Counted from the stretch's first letter, positions 18,830 through 29,600 are shown. The stretch: DNA of 64,000 nt from JADGRF01 sp035274465 (GCA_035274465.1 DATEOF010000093.1:62001-126000); one strand, 5' to 3'. The notes: a model not told the origin generated them from the sequence alone. A program made the numbers and translations.

Positions 18830-20790
18830 CACGGTCCTCCCAGGACAGCGCCCACCGTGAACGGTGGGACCGATTGCACGAGCACGTCGCCGCTCTCCTT
18901 CGCCATCGACGACGAGGCGCGGTACACCAGCCGAGCGCTGGTACCCCCTGCAGCTCCCAGCGGCAGGAGCCAGGTGGTGGGCACGAACGGCGCGACCAGC
19001 GGGGTCATCAGCGCGTAGCGCGCTTCGGGTTGCCCCGGCTTGTTCACGAACAACACCGGACTGCCCACGCCGTACAGGAACTCCCCCTGAAATAACAAGT
19101 CGTCCGGCACGAACACGCAGGTGCCGCAACCGGGCGGCTTGGGTTGCGGGACGACCCAGACGGCATCCAGCGCATCCTGCTCGTCGCCGATCTCGCACGC
19201 CTCGGGGCACGAGGTTCCGCACGCGTCGCAATCGACTGCGACCGCGGGCTCGATGGACGCCACCGGGCTCATGGTCGCGAAGCTCGCGCTGCTCTCCTTC
19301 TGGGCTTCGGGCGTGCTGCAGTCACCGGCGTACTTGCCCAGCGTACCGCAGAGCGAGATCCGGGCGATCTCGGGGCAGCTGCCGCCGTTGAAGTCATCGT
19401 TGCAGATGAAGTCGCGCGCCCCCGGATCACCTGGAAGTGGTCGCGAGCGCAAGCTGATGGCAGCCTTGCGAATGGCAGCCAGCAGCTGCGAATGCTTCAG
19501 CTGCGGTTCGTAGCTCCACAGCGCGGCTGCGATGCCCGAGAAGGCGGCCGCGCTCATCGACGTGCCGCTGAGCGGCAACGTCCAGCCATTCGTCTGGGTG
19601 ACATCCGGCACAACCACCGACTGCGCGGGGGCCACGAAGTCGGCCTCGTGGTCGGTGATCGCGAGCTGGTTGTCGTAGTGGTCGACAGCGCCCACGCCGA
19701 TCAAGAGCGGACGCGGTTCGTCGAAGTTGGCCGCGACGCCGAGCGCGCTACAGGCGGACGGATCGATGCGCGTGCCACCCCAGAGCCCGGGAAACATGTG
19801 GCGCGGAGCGCCGGGCGCAACTGGCTGGCTTGGACAACTGCTCTGCAAATCGCCATTGCCGGCTGCAGCCACCACCAGCCCACCTCGGCACACCGCGCGG
19901 CCGAGCGCGATCAAAACAGCCTGCGAAGCCATGTCGCGCTTGGCGCCGAGCAGCTTCTCGAACTGCGGCTCCGTCCTGGGATCGCTCTCCCAGCAACCGC
20001 TCCAGCCGAGGCTGAGATTGATCACCAGTCGCCGCGACTGGTTCGCCCACGTGCTCGACGCCTGCTCGATGGCGGCGGCCAAGATCGCTCGCGTGCCGAC
20101 TCCGCCTGCGCCCGCTGAGGAGAGGGCGAGCTTGCGGTCCGTACGCGATGAAAATGGCAACGCCGGCAGGTTGCTGACCTGCGTCGCGCATTTCTCCAGC
20201 TCGCCACACGCCAGCTCCTGCACCAAGCGGCCGACAGCGCGCCCGTGACCGACCGGATCCACGTAGCCACCAGCCGCATCGCCCTTGGCCGTAGCCATGT
20301 CCGCGGCCGTATCCAGGACCGCCACGCGCACGACCTGCGACAGCGAGTGGGGCGCGCGCTTGTCGGGCATGCCGAGCCGCGCTCGAGTCAGCGAGTACAA
20401 GGGTCCGTACCAGTTCAGATCGCGCTCGGGATCGACGCCACCGAAGTTGGGCGTGACGATCGGCGGATCCGCTTCCAACCTACCACCGCTGATGCGCCGC
20501 AGCGTAGTCAGATCGGGCGGAGCATCCGGACCATTCCAGCTGAAGCTACACAACCACTCGGTCGCGGCACCTGGCCTGGCCGTAGACAAGACCGGACGGG
20601 CCAACCAAACACCGCCTTGGCCGGCCACGTTGGTGCAGCGCTCGCGAGTACGCGCGATCCAGAACTGACTCGGGGTTTCCCCTGCTTTCCACGGAAACGT
20701 CACTTCGTTGCTCGGCGTGTTTTGCGCCGAAGCCGGCGCGCACAGCACAAACCCGCACCACGCCATCCCGATGACCTTGATCAAGCGCAT
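18829..20790 (-). CDS. Secreted subtilisin-like serine protease (S8)
   Basis: 653 residues from an ATG with GGGGAG upstream. A signal peptide (to about residue 22, ASA) and a propeptide-like region of about 125 residues precede the catalytic domain. The triad is visible as VAVLDTA (Asp160), VGHGRAVG (His182) and SGTSMS (Ser411), with the oxyanion Asn in AAAGNGD (about 312). The C-terminal 200 residues form a Cys-containing beta-rich region of unknown role. The gene is divergent from the sigma factor at 21187 and coupled to the Cys-rich lipoprotein downstream. Likely exported proteolysis of prey or matrix protein; target unknown. Confidence 0.85.
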   Translation of the reverse strand: MRLIKVIGMAWCGFVLCAPASAQNTPSNEVTFPWKAGETPSQFWIARTRERCTNVAGQGGVWLARPVLSTARPGAATEWLCSFSWNGPDAPPDLTTLRRISGGRLEADPPIVTPNFGGVDPERDLNWYGPLYSLTRARLGMPDKRAPHSLSQVVRVAVLDTAADMATAKGDAAGGYVDPVGHGRAVGRLVQELACGELEKCATQVSNLPALPFSSRTDRKLALSSAGAGGVGTRAILAAAIEQASSTWANQSRRLVINLSLGWSGCWESDPRTEPQFEKLLGAKRDMASQAVLIALGRAVCRGGLVVAAAGNGDLQSSCPSQPVAPGAPRHMFPGLWGGTRIDPSACSALGVAANFDEPRPLLIGVGAVDHYDNQLAITDHEADFVAPAQSVVVPDVTQTNGWTLPLSGTSMSAAAFSGIAAALWSYEPQLKHSQLLAAIRKAAISLRSRPLPGDPGARDFICNDDFNGGSCPEIARISLCGTLGKYAGDCSTPEAQKESSASFATMSPVASIEPAVAVDCDACGTSCPEACEIGDEQDALDAVWVVPQPKPPGCGTCVFVPDDLLFQGEFLYGVGSPVLFVNKPGQPEARYALMTPLVAPFVPTTWLLPLGAAGGTSARLVYRASSSMAKESGDVLVQSVPPFTVGAVLGGP

Positions 20791-21186
20791 CAGCGACTCC
20801 CCTGGTTGCGGAGCACAAGCGGCGCAGCACGGCGACGTATTCGGCCCTCCCCGCCGAAGACGTAACCAGCTTCACCGCTCACCCGCGGTTTTGAACAGCC
20901 GTTGTGACATGCCTTGCAAAACCGATCAAAGCACGTGTGCGCGAATGCAACAGCAATGCGATCTACGCCACACTGACAGTCGAATCGTCGTAGCCGAGTT
21001 GTCCACATCAGCATCGCGCAACCATGTAAGGAGTTACGCCGGTTGCCGCGTAGACCTGACAGAACGTCTGGGTCGCGCTGGAGCAACATGCACGCCATTG
21101 CCTTACATCGTCCATTTGATCCACCCAGGCCCGTTCTGGGTGTAGGCTTGCGCCAGCGGCCGCTGACGGCGTCAGCTCGCATCCAT
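20791..21186. other. Divergent intergenic region between subtilase and sigma factor
   Basis: About 400 bp with lower G+C than its flanks. It must hold the promoters for the subtilase (minus) and the sigma/anti-sigma pair (plus). I could not define a convincing -35/-10 pair or operator by eye. A rightward open frame from 21043 covers its right half, but it starts with TTG and its first 48 codons look non-coding. Confidence 0.5.
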
Positions 21187-21876
21187 ATGGACCCCGCACG
21201 CATTCGCGACGCACTGGCTGGAGCCCCCGACGCGGTCGACGAGCTGATGCGCGCGGCCACGCCGGTGATCCAGGCGCGCGTGGCGCGAGCGCTGCTCAGG
21301 CGACCCGAGTCTCGCGGGCGCGATCTGCGCCAGGAGATCGCGGACTTCACCCAGGACGTCTTCGTCGCGTTGTTCAGTGCGGACGGCAAGGCGCTGCGCG
21401 CCTGGGACCCGCAGCGCGGCCTGTCGTTCGCCAACTTCGTGGGCCTGCTCGCGCAGCGTCGCGTGTCCTCGATGCTGCGCACGCGGCAAGGCTCGCCGTG
21501 GAGCGAAGAGCTACACGCGGACGCCGCGCACGAGGAATCGACCGGTCAGCCGGCACCGGACGCCGACGCGGGCTCGCGCGAGCTGCTACGCCGCGTGCTC
21601 GAGGAGCTGGAGGCCAGCCTGTCTGCGCGGGGCATGGAGCTCTTCCAACGCCTGTACGTGGCACAGGAATCGGTCGAGGACGTGTGCGAGCAGACGGGTC
21701 TCAGCGCGAACGCGGTGCACCAGTGGCGCAGGCGCCTGGGCATCGCCGCGCGCGAGGTGCTGGAGCGACTGCAGCGGGAACAGCGACAGAGTGAGCCGGA
21801 ACGACAGCCCATTCGCTCGGGGCGAGTGGCGGTAGGTGTTGGCGCTGAGCCCGATCGGGCGCGGAGGGTGCGATGA
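21187..21876 (+). CDS. RNA polymerase sigma factor, sigma-70/ECF-like
   Basis: 229 residues from the ATG at 21187; no strong ribosome binding site supports it, so the start is provisional. About residues 45-105 (DFTQDVFVALF, LSFANFVGLLAQRRVSSML) resemble sigma region 2. About 125-195 (ELFQRLYVAQESVEDVCEQ, LSANAVHQWRRRLG) form a region-4 helix-turn-helix for -35 recognition. The stop overlaps the next gene (ATGA), which encodes a membrane protein in the usual anti-sigma position. The role could be control of the divergent secreted protease, but regulon unknown. Confidence 0.75.
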   Translation: MDPARIRDALAGAPDAVDELMRAATPVIQARVARALLRRPESRGRDLRQEIADFTQDVFVALFSADGKALRAWDPQRGLSFANFVGLLAQRRVSSMLRTRQGSPWSEELHADAAHEESTGQPAPDADAGSRELLRRVLEELEASLSARGMELFQRLYVAQESVEDVCEQTGLSANAVHQWRRRLGIAAREVLERLQREQRQSEPERQPIRSGRVAVGVGAEPDRARRVR

Positions 21877-22532
21877 GCTCCGACGACGCATTAATGAACG
21901 CCCTGGGCAACCTGGCGCGAGAACAGGGCCAGGAGGCCGAGCGGCTGGAGAAGCGCATCCTCCAGGGCGGAGCGCCCGGCGAGCCCGGTACCCAGCCGCT
22001 CACGGCTGCAGAGCTCGGCCAGCTGCGCGGGCGCTTGCTGGCCACCGCGCGCGAACAGACGCCGGCACCCGTGGTGCAGCTGCGCGCTCGCAAGCTGCTT
22101 CGCGCCATGGCACTGGCCATGCCGCTGTGTGCTGCAGCCGCGGCGCTGCTCTGGTTGCGGCAGCCGGCGAGTGAACTGTCCGCGCTGCCCGAATACTCGC
22201 TCGAGATCGCCAATGCACCCGCGCAGGTGCGCTCGGGTGACGGGCCGCTCCACGTGGCCGGTGCGCCCGTCGCGGTGCGCGACAGCCTGCGCCTGGTCCT
22301 GCGCCCGGCGACGACCGTGACAGGGGCAGTCACGGCCAGCGCGTCGTTACAGCAAGGCGCTCAGACGACGCCGTGGCCGGTCACGCTGAAGCAGAGCTCG
22401 CAGGGCGCAGTTCAGGTGGAGCTGCAGCGCAGCACCACGGCGGTGCGCGGGTCGGCGTTGTTGACTGTCAGCTTGTCCCGCGGCGACCAAGCGGCGCAGA
22501 GCTGGGAGCTTTCAGTCGAGCTCTTAGACTAG
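21873..22532 (+). CDS. Membrane protein, putative anti-sigma factor
   Basis: 219 residues, ATG overlapping the sigma stop by 4 bases. A soluble N-terminal helical segment (about 1-65) precedes one membrane helix (MALAMPLCAAAAALLWL, about 80-96) and a beta-rich external domain. The order and coupling match anti-sigma factors of ECF systems. There is no Zn-binding HxxxCxxC signature, so it would be a non-zinc type. Its TAG stop shares the four bases CTAG with the stop of the convergent FG-GAP fragment. Confidence 0.6.
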   Translation: MSSDDALMNALGNLAREQGQEAERLEKRILQGGAPGEPGTQPLTAAELGQLRGRLLATAREQTPAPVVQLRARKLLRAMALAMPLCAAAAALLWLRQPASELSALPEYSLEIANAPAQVRSGDGPLHVAGAPVAVRDSLRLVLRPATTVTGAVTASASLQQGAQTTPWPVTLKQSSQGAVQVELQRSTTAVRGSALLTVSLSRGDQAAQSWELSVELLD

Positions 22533-23220
22533 CGAAACACGTAGAGCGCGCCGCTGTTAGTCACACCGTTGTTCGCTTGGTCGCCACCATTGCTCGACTC
22601 CCATGGCGCACTGACGAAGAAGTCTGTTTCGGTGGCCGCGACCGTCCAGCCGAAGGCATCCTCAGCCTCGGTGTTGCTCGACTTGATGAACGTGGGCGAA
22701 CGCCAGCCAGCTGGATCTCGGCTGAACACGTACGCGGCGCCTGACTGGTTGGCGCCGGTGCCCCACCAGCGTACCGAAGCTGCTGCGTGGGACGGGCTTC
22801 GACGCGCGCAGTACCTGCTGCTGGGTCCAAGCACCGCCCGTGAGGGCGAGAGCATCGCGCCGGAGACGTCCAGTGCCGCCAATAGCGGCAGACATCCCGT
22901 ACGCCCGTCGCCCGCGTAACCGCTCGGACATGCGCCACACTCCACGGCGTTGCCGACCACGTTGCAGCTCGCCATTTGATCGCACCCGCCATGGTCCGCT
23001 TCACACGCAGTCGCGGGGCGACAATCCACCACGTCTTTGACGAAGCCGAGGCTGCGCGCACAACCGACCTGGCCGTCTCTCACTGCACAGGCCGAGTGTT
23101 CGCCGCACGGCCGCACCGGAGGCGCGACGGGATCGCTGCAGTCACAGCCTGGCAGCCACTCGGACGAAAGACGCGGGCACGGAGCCGCAAGCGCAACCGC
23201 AGCTCGAACCCAGCTTCAGC
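22529..23220 (-). pseudogene. Truncated FG-GAP/EGF-like surface protein remnant
   Basis: A minus-strand frame is open from about 23220 to a TAG at 22531-22529 and encodes the C-terminal part of a Cys-rich, FG-GAP-type lipoprotein. EGF-like segments (CEADHGGCDQMASCNVVGN, CGACPSGYAGDGRTGC) are followed by two FG-GAP-like units (NQSGAAYVFSRDPAGW, DAFGWTVAATETDFFVSAPW). Complete members have a signal peptide and many more repeats. Here there is no credible start; the best in-frame codon is GTG at 23116, in mid-domain. The stretch between the EGF and FG-GAP parts looks scrambled, suggesting internal loss. Probably a decayed gene. Confidence 0.65.
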
Positions 23221-23925
23221 GTGACCGATCCACTCGACGTGTCTCTCGAGATCGCGACGGCCGACTGGGACGCGTTGCGGCGCGAAGGCCGAACCAGATC
23301 ACGCGGCTCACGCGGCACCCGCGAGCGCCGTGGCGACGGCTGAGCAGTTCATCCAGCAGCAGCGTGGTGTACTGGAACGTGAACTGTCTCAGGGCGAGTC
23401 CCTCGAACCGCGCGTGGTTCCGATCCCGGGCGAATGCGAGCCACCGACGGAGGCACATTCGAACATCGAGCTCACGTGGAATGCCACCCCGCGCGAAGGC
23501 GAACTCACGGCGCTCCTGCTGGCTTCCTTGCAACTCATACCGGGCAGCGTCGATCTCGACCTGCGTGTGCGCGATCAACCGATCTCGTTCGTGCCGGGCG
23601 CGGTGCTCGGCGCGGCGGGCGTCAACGTGGATGGCTTGGTGTTGCTCGCCACGACTGGCGTCGATGCCATGACGCTTCAACCCGTGACGATCGCGCTCTT
23701 CATGCCACTCGCCAACTACCGACCAGGCACGGTCGAGTTTCACGGCTACGAAACGTACGGCTTGGTGAGTACCGCGTCACCGCGTCGACAACCGGCACCG
23801 AAGTTCTCGGGTTCATGGGCGAGGGTACGATCCGCCTCGATGCGGCCGGACCCAACACGGGCGATGCGATTGCAGGTGAATGGCACGCGAGGGTCGCAGC
23901 CAACGTTCGCAAGGCGTTGGATTGA
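23170..23925 (+). pseudogene. Frameshifted, 5'-truncated secreted protein gene
   Basis: Coding character moves between three plus-strand frames. One reads TKDAGTEPQAQPQLEPSF then LDVSLEIATADWDALRREG to about 23290. After a one-base shift, AEPDHAAHAAPASAVATAEQ begins the frame that continues to about 23765 (FHGYETYGL). After a second shift, GEYRVTASTTGTEVLGFMGE leads to the TGA at 23923-23925. Joined, these make a coherent lipoprotein-like linker plus beta-rich domain; the segment around ADWDAL recalls the start of CotH-type proteins, which is a weak resemblance. No signal peptide or start codon remains. Two frameshifts plus the missing 5' end argue for a pseudogene, though base-call errors cannot be excluded. 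Confidence 0.6.
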
Positions 23926-25470
23926 CTACCGTGACAGCGCCTTGACCGCGTTCTTGACGCGGCTCCACTCGGAGGCGCCCATCCACTGTTCGATTCCGAG
24001 GTCTTCGACATCGCGGACGAGACTATCGACCTCGTTCACGGTGGGCTTGTAGCCGCCGCGCAACTTGGCGCAGAACTCGCGGGTGCGGTTGGCCGCTTCC
24101 AGCTTGAGCTGGGCCTCTCGGTTGGCACGCGCACTCGCCCATTCGGAGTCGCGGTTGAGCTGCGCAAGCCTGGTGCGCTGGCGCGCTTTGTCGAGCGCTT
24201 CCAGCCGCCTGTCGAGCGTTTGGATGCGCACGCGTGCCTCGCGCTGTGCGGCCTCTTGAGCCCGTCGCTGTGCGGGAGTTGCGACCAGCGCGCCCGGCTC
24301 CAGGGTCGCCGGATCGCCGCGCTGCACGGGCTCGTGCCGCGCCGTCTGCACTACCTGCACGGCCCGATCGGTCTCGATGGACCGGTCGGGCAGCTCACCA
24401 AGCTCCGCAACGGCATGCGGGTCCAAGGTGAACTCGAACAGGCCGTCATCGTTGCCGACCATCAATGTCAGATAGCCGCTGCGGCTCTGGCCCACTGCCA
24501 GGGCCCTGACATCGTTCGGTTGCAGTCCCTCGTGATAGAACGCCCACGCGCCACCGCGGTTCGCCGACACGAAGATCCCGGCCTCCGTTCCGACCGCCAG
24601 CACATCCGGGTTGCGTTCGGCAACAGCCAAGTCCTGGACAGGCAACCTCCCGGGCAGTTGCATTTGCGTCCACGTGGACCCGCCGGTGTCGCTCCGGAGC
24701 AAGTGTTCGGCCACGATCGCGTACAGCGTCATGGCCTGCGTGCCAGCTATGACCAGCGTTCGAATCTCCAGCGGCTGCTCCTTCGGATCGAACAACTCGA
24801 AGCTGCGCCAGCTCCGACCGCGGTCATCACTTCGCAAGAGCTGGTTGGGTGGCGCGGTCACGAACAACGGCTGACCCGGAGTGCGTCCCGCGACGACGAC
24901 CATGCGGTTGCTCGGCGGATCCGGCAAGGCAAGCCGAATCCAGCCGCCGTCTTCGCGCACGAACAGGGCCTCGGTCGTGAGCACGTAGATCGAGCCTTGC
25001 CCGTCGATCGCAAGCGACTTGACCCAGGCACGCTCGGGCACAGACAGCGTCTGCCATGTCTGGCCTAGATCCTCGGTGATCCAGGTCGCGTTCCCGCGAG
25101 CCACGACCACGCGCCGTTGCGCACTGGGATCGATCGCATAGGCGTCCGCGTAACGAGTCTCGTCGGTCGGAGTGCTCGAACCGAGCTTGAGCCAACCGCG
25201 TTCCACCGAGATGGGTTGGTCGTAGACTGCGAGAATGCGACTTACCTCGGACTTCCGGACCAACCTGAAACGCTTGGCCTCGAGCGCCGTCTGCTCCCTG
25301 AACCGACGGTCACGCTTGGCCTGCGCCTCGAACTGACGCCGCACCTCTGCTGGAACCGGATCTACGTCGACGACTTCGGGTCCGCTGTCGAGGAATCTCG
25401 GCGGCGGATCACCCTCGCCCGGGCCGCGCCAAACGAGCGCCAATGCGACCAGGAAGCCGCGCAGCGACAC
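23926..25470 (-). CDS. Secreted ASP-box (BNR/VPS10-like) propeller with coiled-coil tail
   Basis: 514 residues from a GTG at 25470 with GGGGGCAGCAAGAAC upstream; an ATG 14 codons earlier (25512) is the alternative. The hydrophobic N-terminus (LRGFLVALALVW) suggests export. The middle is a beta-propeller with ASP-box-like turns (TEDLGQTWQTL, SDDRGRSWRSF, SDTGGSTWTQM, SANRGGAWAFY), as in sialidase and VPS10 sortilin propellers. From about 410 it is Arg/Glu/Ala-rich and predicted coiled coil. No sialidase active-site set is seen, so binding rather than catalysis is likely. Its stop abuts that of the upstream pseudogene on the other strand. Confidence 0.7.
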   Translation of the reverse strand: MSLRGFLVALALVWRGPGEGDPPPRFLDSGPEVVDVDPVPAEVRRQFEAQAKRDRRFREQTALEAKRFRLVRKSEVSRILAVYDQPISVERGWLKLGSSTPTDETRYADAYAIDPSAQRRVVVARGNATWITEDLGQTWQTLSVPERAWVKSLAIDGQGSIYVLTTEALFVREDGGWIRLALPDPPSNRMVVVAGRTPGQPLFVTAPPNQLLRSDDRGRSWRSFELFDPKEQPLEIRTLVIAGTQAMTLYAIVAEHLLRSDTGGSTWTQMQLPGRLPVQDLAVAERNPDVLAVGTEAGIFVSANRGGAWAFYHEGLQPNDVRALAVGQSRSGYLTLMVGNDDGLFEFTLDPHAVAELGELPDRSIETDRAVQVVQTARHEPVQRGDPATLEPGALVATPAQRRAQEAAQREARVRIQTLDRRLEALDKARQRTRLAQLNRDSEWASARANREAQLKLEAANRTREFCAKLRGGYKPTVNEVDSLVRDVEDLGIEQWMGASEWSRVKNAVKALSR

Positions 25471-25523
25471 GTTCTTGCTGCCCCCAAGAAGATTCGTAAA
25501 AACCCCTCCCATCTACGCTCGAT

Positions 25524-26414
25524 CTACAGCTCGCGTGCGATCAGATGCTTCACGATCCGCGCGTACAACGCTTGAACATCGAAGCGTGCGAACCAGCCGA
25601 TCTGGGCCCAATGGTCGGCGTCGATCTCCTCCAACGTCTCGCCCCAGCGTTGCGACGAAGCCGGCACGATCCCGTCATTCGGCCCCGCCACGCGCAATAG
25701 ATAGCGGTGCGCAGGCGCGAGCAGCGCGTGTACGCCTCCCGCCTCGGGGTTGACCGCCGCGACGACGTTCGCATACAGCACGTTGGGCGCGTCGCGCACG
25801 AGTTCATTGAACTCGCGCGTGCGTGCCGCAGATAGATCGTAGACACCGCCAATGTCTACACCCAGCTTGGCCAGCAACTCGCGCGATCTCGGGAAGTCGC
25901 CGAAGGTGAGCGCGGCATCCGCGAGCGGCGTGCCGTTGTGTGGTGTGCCGATTGTCGTGAGCGACGCGACGTGCTGGTCGAGGCCGTGACGGGCGATCGC
26001 CAGTCGCGCATCGAGCCCGCCCATGCTGTGAGCCACGATGTTGACGCGTGCATCGAGTTGTTTGATCTGCAGCGCCAGCTGCGCGGCGCGACGCTCGATG
26101 CTGGCCGTGGGCGCCACGCGCAGGACGTGCACGGTATGCCCGCTGGCGCGCAGCCCCGCAGGGATCCCACGGAAGTAGCCGTAGCCGAGATCCTCGGGAA
26201 TGAGTCGGTGAAATTCACCCCAACCATGTGCGAGCACGATCGGATGGCGCGTCTGCGCGCGGACGACGCGGACGGAAGCGCGCGGCTTGGCCAGCGCCGC
26301 GGCCGATGCTTCGTGCGCGCGCGAGTCGGCACGCCACCAGCGCACGTACAGCAACAGCGCCAGCAACCAGACGACCAGTGCACACAGAATCCACGACGAT
26401 AGATACTCGTACAT
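25524..26414 (-). CDS. Membrane-anchored triacylglycerol lipase-like alpha/beta hydrolase
   Basis: 296 residues from the ATG at 26414 (a TTG six codons earlier is less likely). One N-terminal membrane helix (WILCALVVWLLALLLYV) precedes an alpha/beta-hydrolase domain. It has the lipase oxyanion motif HPIVLAHGWG, the nucleophile elbow AHSMGG, and later GPNDGIV and a DADHW segment with candidate Asp and His of the triad. The set fits the bacterial lipase I family (cf. LipA-type), acting on lipid esters at the membrane. It lies 53 bases upstream of the propeller gene and may be co-transcribed with it. Substrate not predictable. Confidence 0.8.
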   Translation of the reverse strand: MYEYLSSWILCALVVWLLALLLYVRWWRADSRAHEASAAALAKPRASVRVVRAQTRHPIVLAHGWGEFHRLIPEDLGYGYFRGIPAGLRASGHTVHVLRVAPTASIERRAAQLALQIKQLDARVNIVAHSMGGLDARLAIARHGLDQHVASLTTIGTPHNGTPLADAALTFGDFPRSRELLAKLGVDIGGVYDLSAARTREFNELVRDAPNVLYANVVAAVNPEAGGVHALLAPAHRYLLRVAGPNDGIVPASSQRWGETLEEIDADHWAQIGWFARFDVQALYARIVKHLIAREL

Positions 26415-26657
26415 ACGGCGTCGGAAGCCCAACTATGCCACGGCAAACGGCCGGCGTTCAGGTAAGTTGCGCCGTCGGTGCGGGCCAGCGAGGCTACTGC
26501 ATGCGCAGGGCGTACAGTTGTCGATTCCCTGCGACCAAGGGAGTACATTGGCGCAGAACGCGCCGGCGCGGTTGCGCACTTCGATCCTGGGCCGTGTATG
26601 CCGCTTGACAGGTGATCATCACGAGCGCTCTGCAAGGCGCCACCTCGCGTGTACCGA

Positions 26658-29600
26658 TCATTCCCTTTCGGCGCTTGGAGCGGCTCCCTGAATCGCCTTC
26701 TGCGCAACCGACACGAGGACGAGATTTCCGATGGGTTGCTTAGGTAGCGCTTCACGATTGGACACGCGTATACAATCGGAAGAACCGCCGGGCGGCTTGT
26801 ACCACACTTCGACGATCGTATCTTGACCGTCGTCGCTCAAGGGAAAGGTGTCAGTGTCATCAATATAAGTATCGATCTCGCCATCTCGGACGTGAAGGAA
26901 CAACTGTCCACCGGACGGCACATTTATTGGCGCCATTCGCAGCGTATTGATTCCACAGCCAGTCTCATATCGATAGAACTTCAGCTCGAAATCAACGTCG
27001 GCAGTGTCGCTCTTGGCCCGCGCACTACACACGCGTTCCGAAATGAAGTAACGCACCTCACGGTGTTGTTGACTCTGGTGCAGCTGACGGCGCCACATTG
27101 CCACGCTGCAAGCCTTACCGTCCACACCAGTGCGTGAAATCGTGAAGGTGTTCTCATCCGACTTGGCTGCAGCGCGCTGAAGCGCCTTGTGAGCCTCGAC
27201 CGCGTCCCACCGGATCTCGTCGAGTTGACCGACATCAACTTTCCCAAGTGCGAGCTCGAGCAAGGGGAAAGCTTCATCGGGACGATCCCGTTCGATGAGA
27301 ACTTCTGCGAGCGTCGACAAGACCATCGCATAGTACGGTGCGCTCTTCCGCTGCGCGGCGAGTTTGACCGCTTCGCGTGCACAAGTCTCCGCATTATCGG
27401 CGGATTGCGCGAGATACGTAGACACTGTCGACGTGGCGGTGTGTTGACGCACGTGCGCGTGCCAGACGCGGTAAGCGTACGCATACTGGTTCAGTGCATC
27501 GGTGCTTGTCGGCGCCATTTCCACCGCCGCTCCGAGGGCCGTGAAGGCAGCCTCGAACAGCGGTGTGCTACTCTTGTTGGGCAGCTCCTTTCGCGCACGT
27601 GATAAAAGCGCCCTGCCGAGGCTCAGTTGGACTTCAAAATCCTTTCGTGATTGCTCCAAGGTGTCACGCGAGCCGAGCGCTGCGAGAATCCTGGCAATCG
27701 GACACACCGCCGACGGCGGCTTAGATATCAGATTCGCGGCGAGCGAATACTTCTCGAGAGCTTGTGTCGCACGAGCGCTCGCCGGAATCGTCCACTGCAG
27801 CTTGCACTCTCCCTCTTTGGGGCAAACTGGCTTCGCATCGCTAGCGTCGCAGCTCCAGTCAACCGTGGTACTCGGCAGCGGTACCTGTTTGGTGCGACCG
27901 GGGACGGCAACGGGCTGTTTTGTCTGCGATGCATATCGGCCGTCGCGCTCGAGTATCGTACCGAGCCAGAATAGGGCTCCAGCTCTTGCTGAAACCTGGG
28001 ACGGTGACAACCGGGTTCCCTCCAAAGATGCTTCGTAGGTCCGCGTGGACATCGCGCAGGAGTAGAATGCATGTTGAAACCGCTCGTGTACGTCTGGCTG
28101 CTCGAGTTCAGTGCGTCTTGGCAATCCCGTCGCGCAGAGCCCTAGGTAGGCCGTAGCCCGATCACTTGTGGAGACGACCTTGTCCAGAGACAGGACCTGC
28201 TTGAAAGCATCAACTGCGTCCGCGTTGCGCTTCTCCCAGGCCTGCGGCGCCTCAACGCGCGAAAACTCAGCCCTCGCGGCAAGGTAGCGCGGCACAAAAT
28301 CAGAATAGTGCAAGAGTACGTTTCCCAACGCTGCGTATGCTGGACCGAAATCGGAATTTACATTCGTGGCGATTCGCAACTCCTCAACAGCCGCCGCCGG
28401 TTCGCCCGCAGGAGCTAGAGCAAGTCCCAGGTAGTAGTGCGCGAACGCAAATCCCGGATCCCAGCGCGTTGCTTCTCTGAACGCCGCAATGGCACGCATG
28501 AGCGGCTGGTGGGCTTCGCCACCATCGGATCCCGGCGCCGTAAGTCGCTGATAGTGTCGGTATTCGCTCAGGCCTAGCGTGTACACGCGGTACGCATCAA
28601 GAACTGTCGTCATGCCTGCGCTTCGCCACCGCGGATCTGAACTAATGATCGCGAATGCAAGCCCGTCGGCGATCTTCTCGTCGGACCCTGCGAATTGCCA
28701 CGGCTCGCCTGTGCTCGAGGTTGCGAAGAGCACGAGGCGTCCGGACTTCAGCTGAAGTCGACCCGTAACGACACGCATATTGAACAGTGGTTCGAGTGCC
28801 CGCTGTATCGGTGCGATGACGGTGCCGATGCGCACCTCGAGTCCGAAGATCTTTAGGGTGTCGTTCTGCGTGACAGCCTTGATGTCGTCTTGAGAATCTA
28901 GCGTCGCGAGAATCGGATCGCTCGATTGCGCGTTCGGAGACAGGTCCGAGCCAGGTGCCGTATCGGCAGTATCGAATCCCGCGCTTCGACCGGAGGATAG
29001 AGAGCCAGCCTTTAGCTCGGACGCAAGCATCGCGATTTGAGCGACTGCGCGTGCAGCGATTGCCTCGCCAAGGTCGTCCGGGTTTTCATCGACCGCCTTG
29101 ACCCCGGAGCTGAACATCGGGAATGAGCGAATGACGATCTTGTTGCGATTTGGCCATTGCTGAAGCACGACGAGCACGACGAATGCCGTCATGAGACGTG
29201 CAAAGAACTTCAGGCGTGCTGGAAGCGCTATTGCTCGCGCCGGAGCGAGTGCCGCGCGTGCTGCGCGCACCAGGAACCGGAGAAGTTTGGACGCGCCTGC
29301 ACGAACCGTCGATCCTCTCCCAAATAGCTTCTCCTTGACTGAAGGCCCCATCGCCAACAATGGGCCTCCCGCGGTGAGTTCAACGAGCGCCGCGCAAGCC
29401 AGAGCGGCGGCCAAGATGTTGAGCGCACTTGGAAGCAGGTGGAAACAGAAGCTTATCGCAGAGAATGCGAGTACACAAAACGACCCCAAAACCCATCCTA
29501 ACTGACGACGCGAAATTGCTGGACGATCCGAGTTGGTGCCGACTGCACGCGGCATCGCGATCAAGAGATGTCTGGTCATGAAGCTTAGTGTTCCAGCGAC

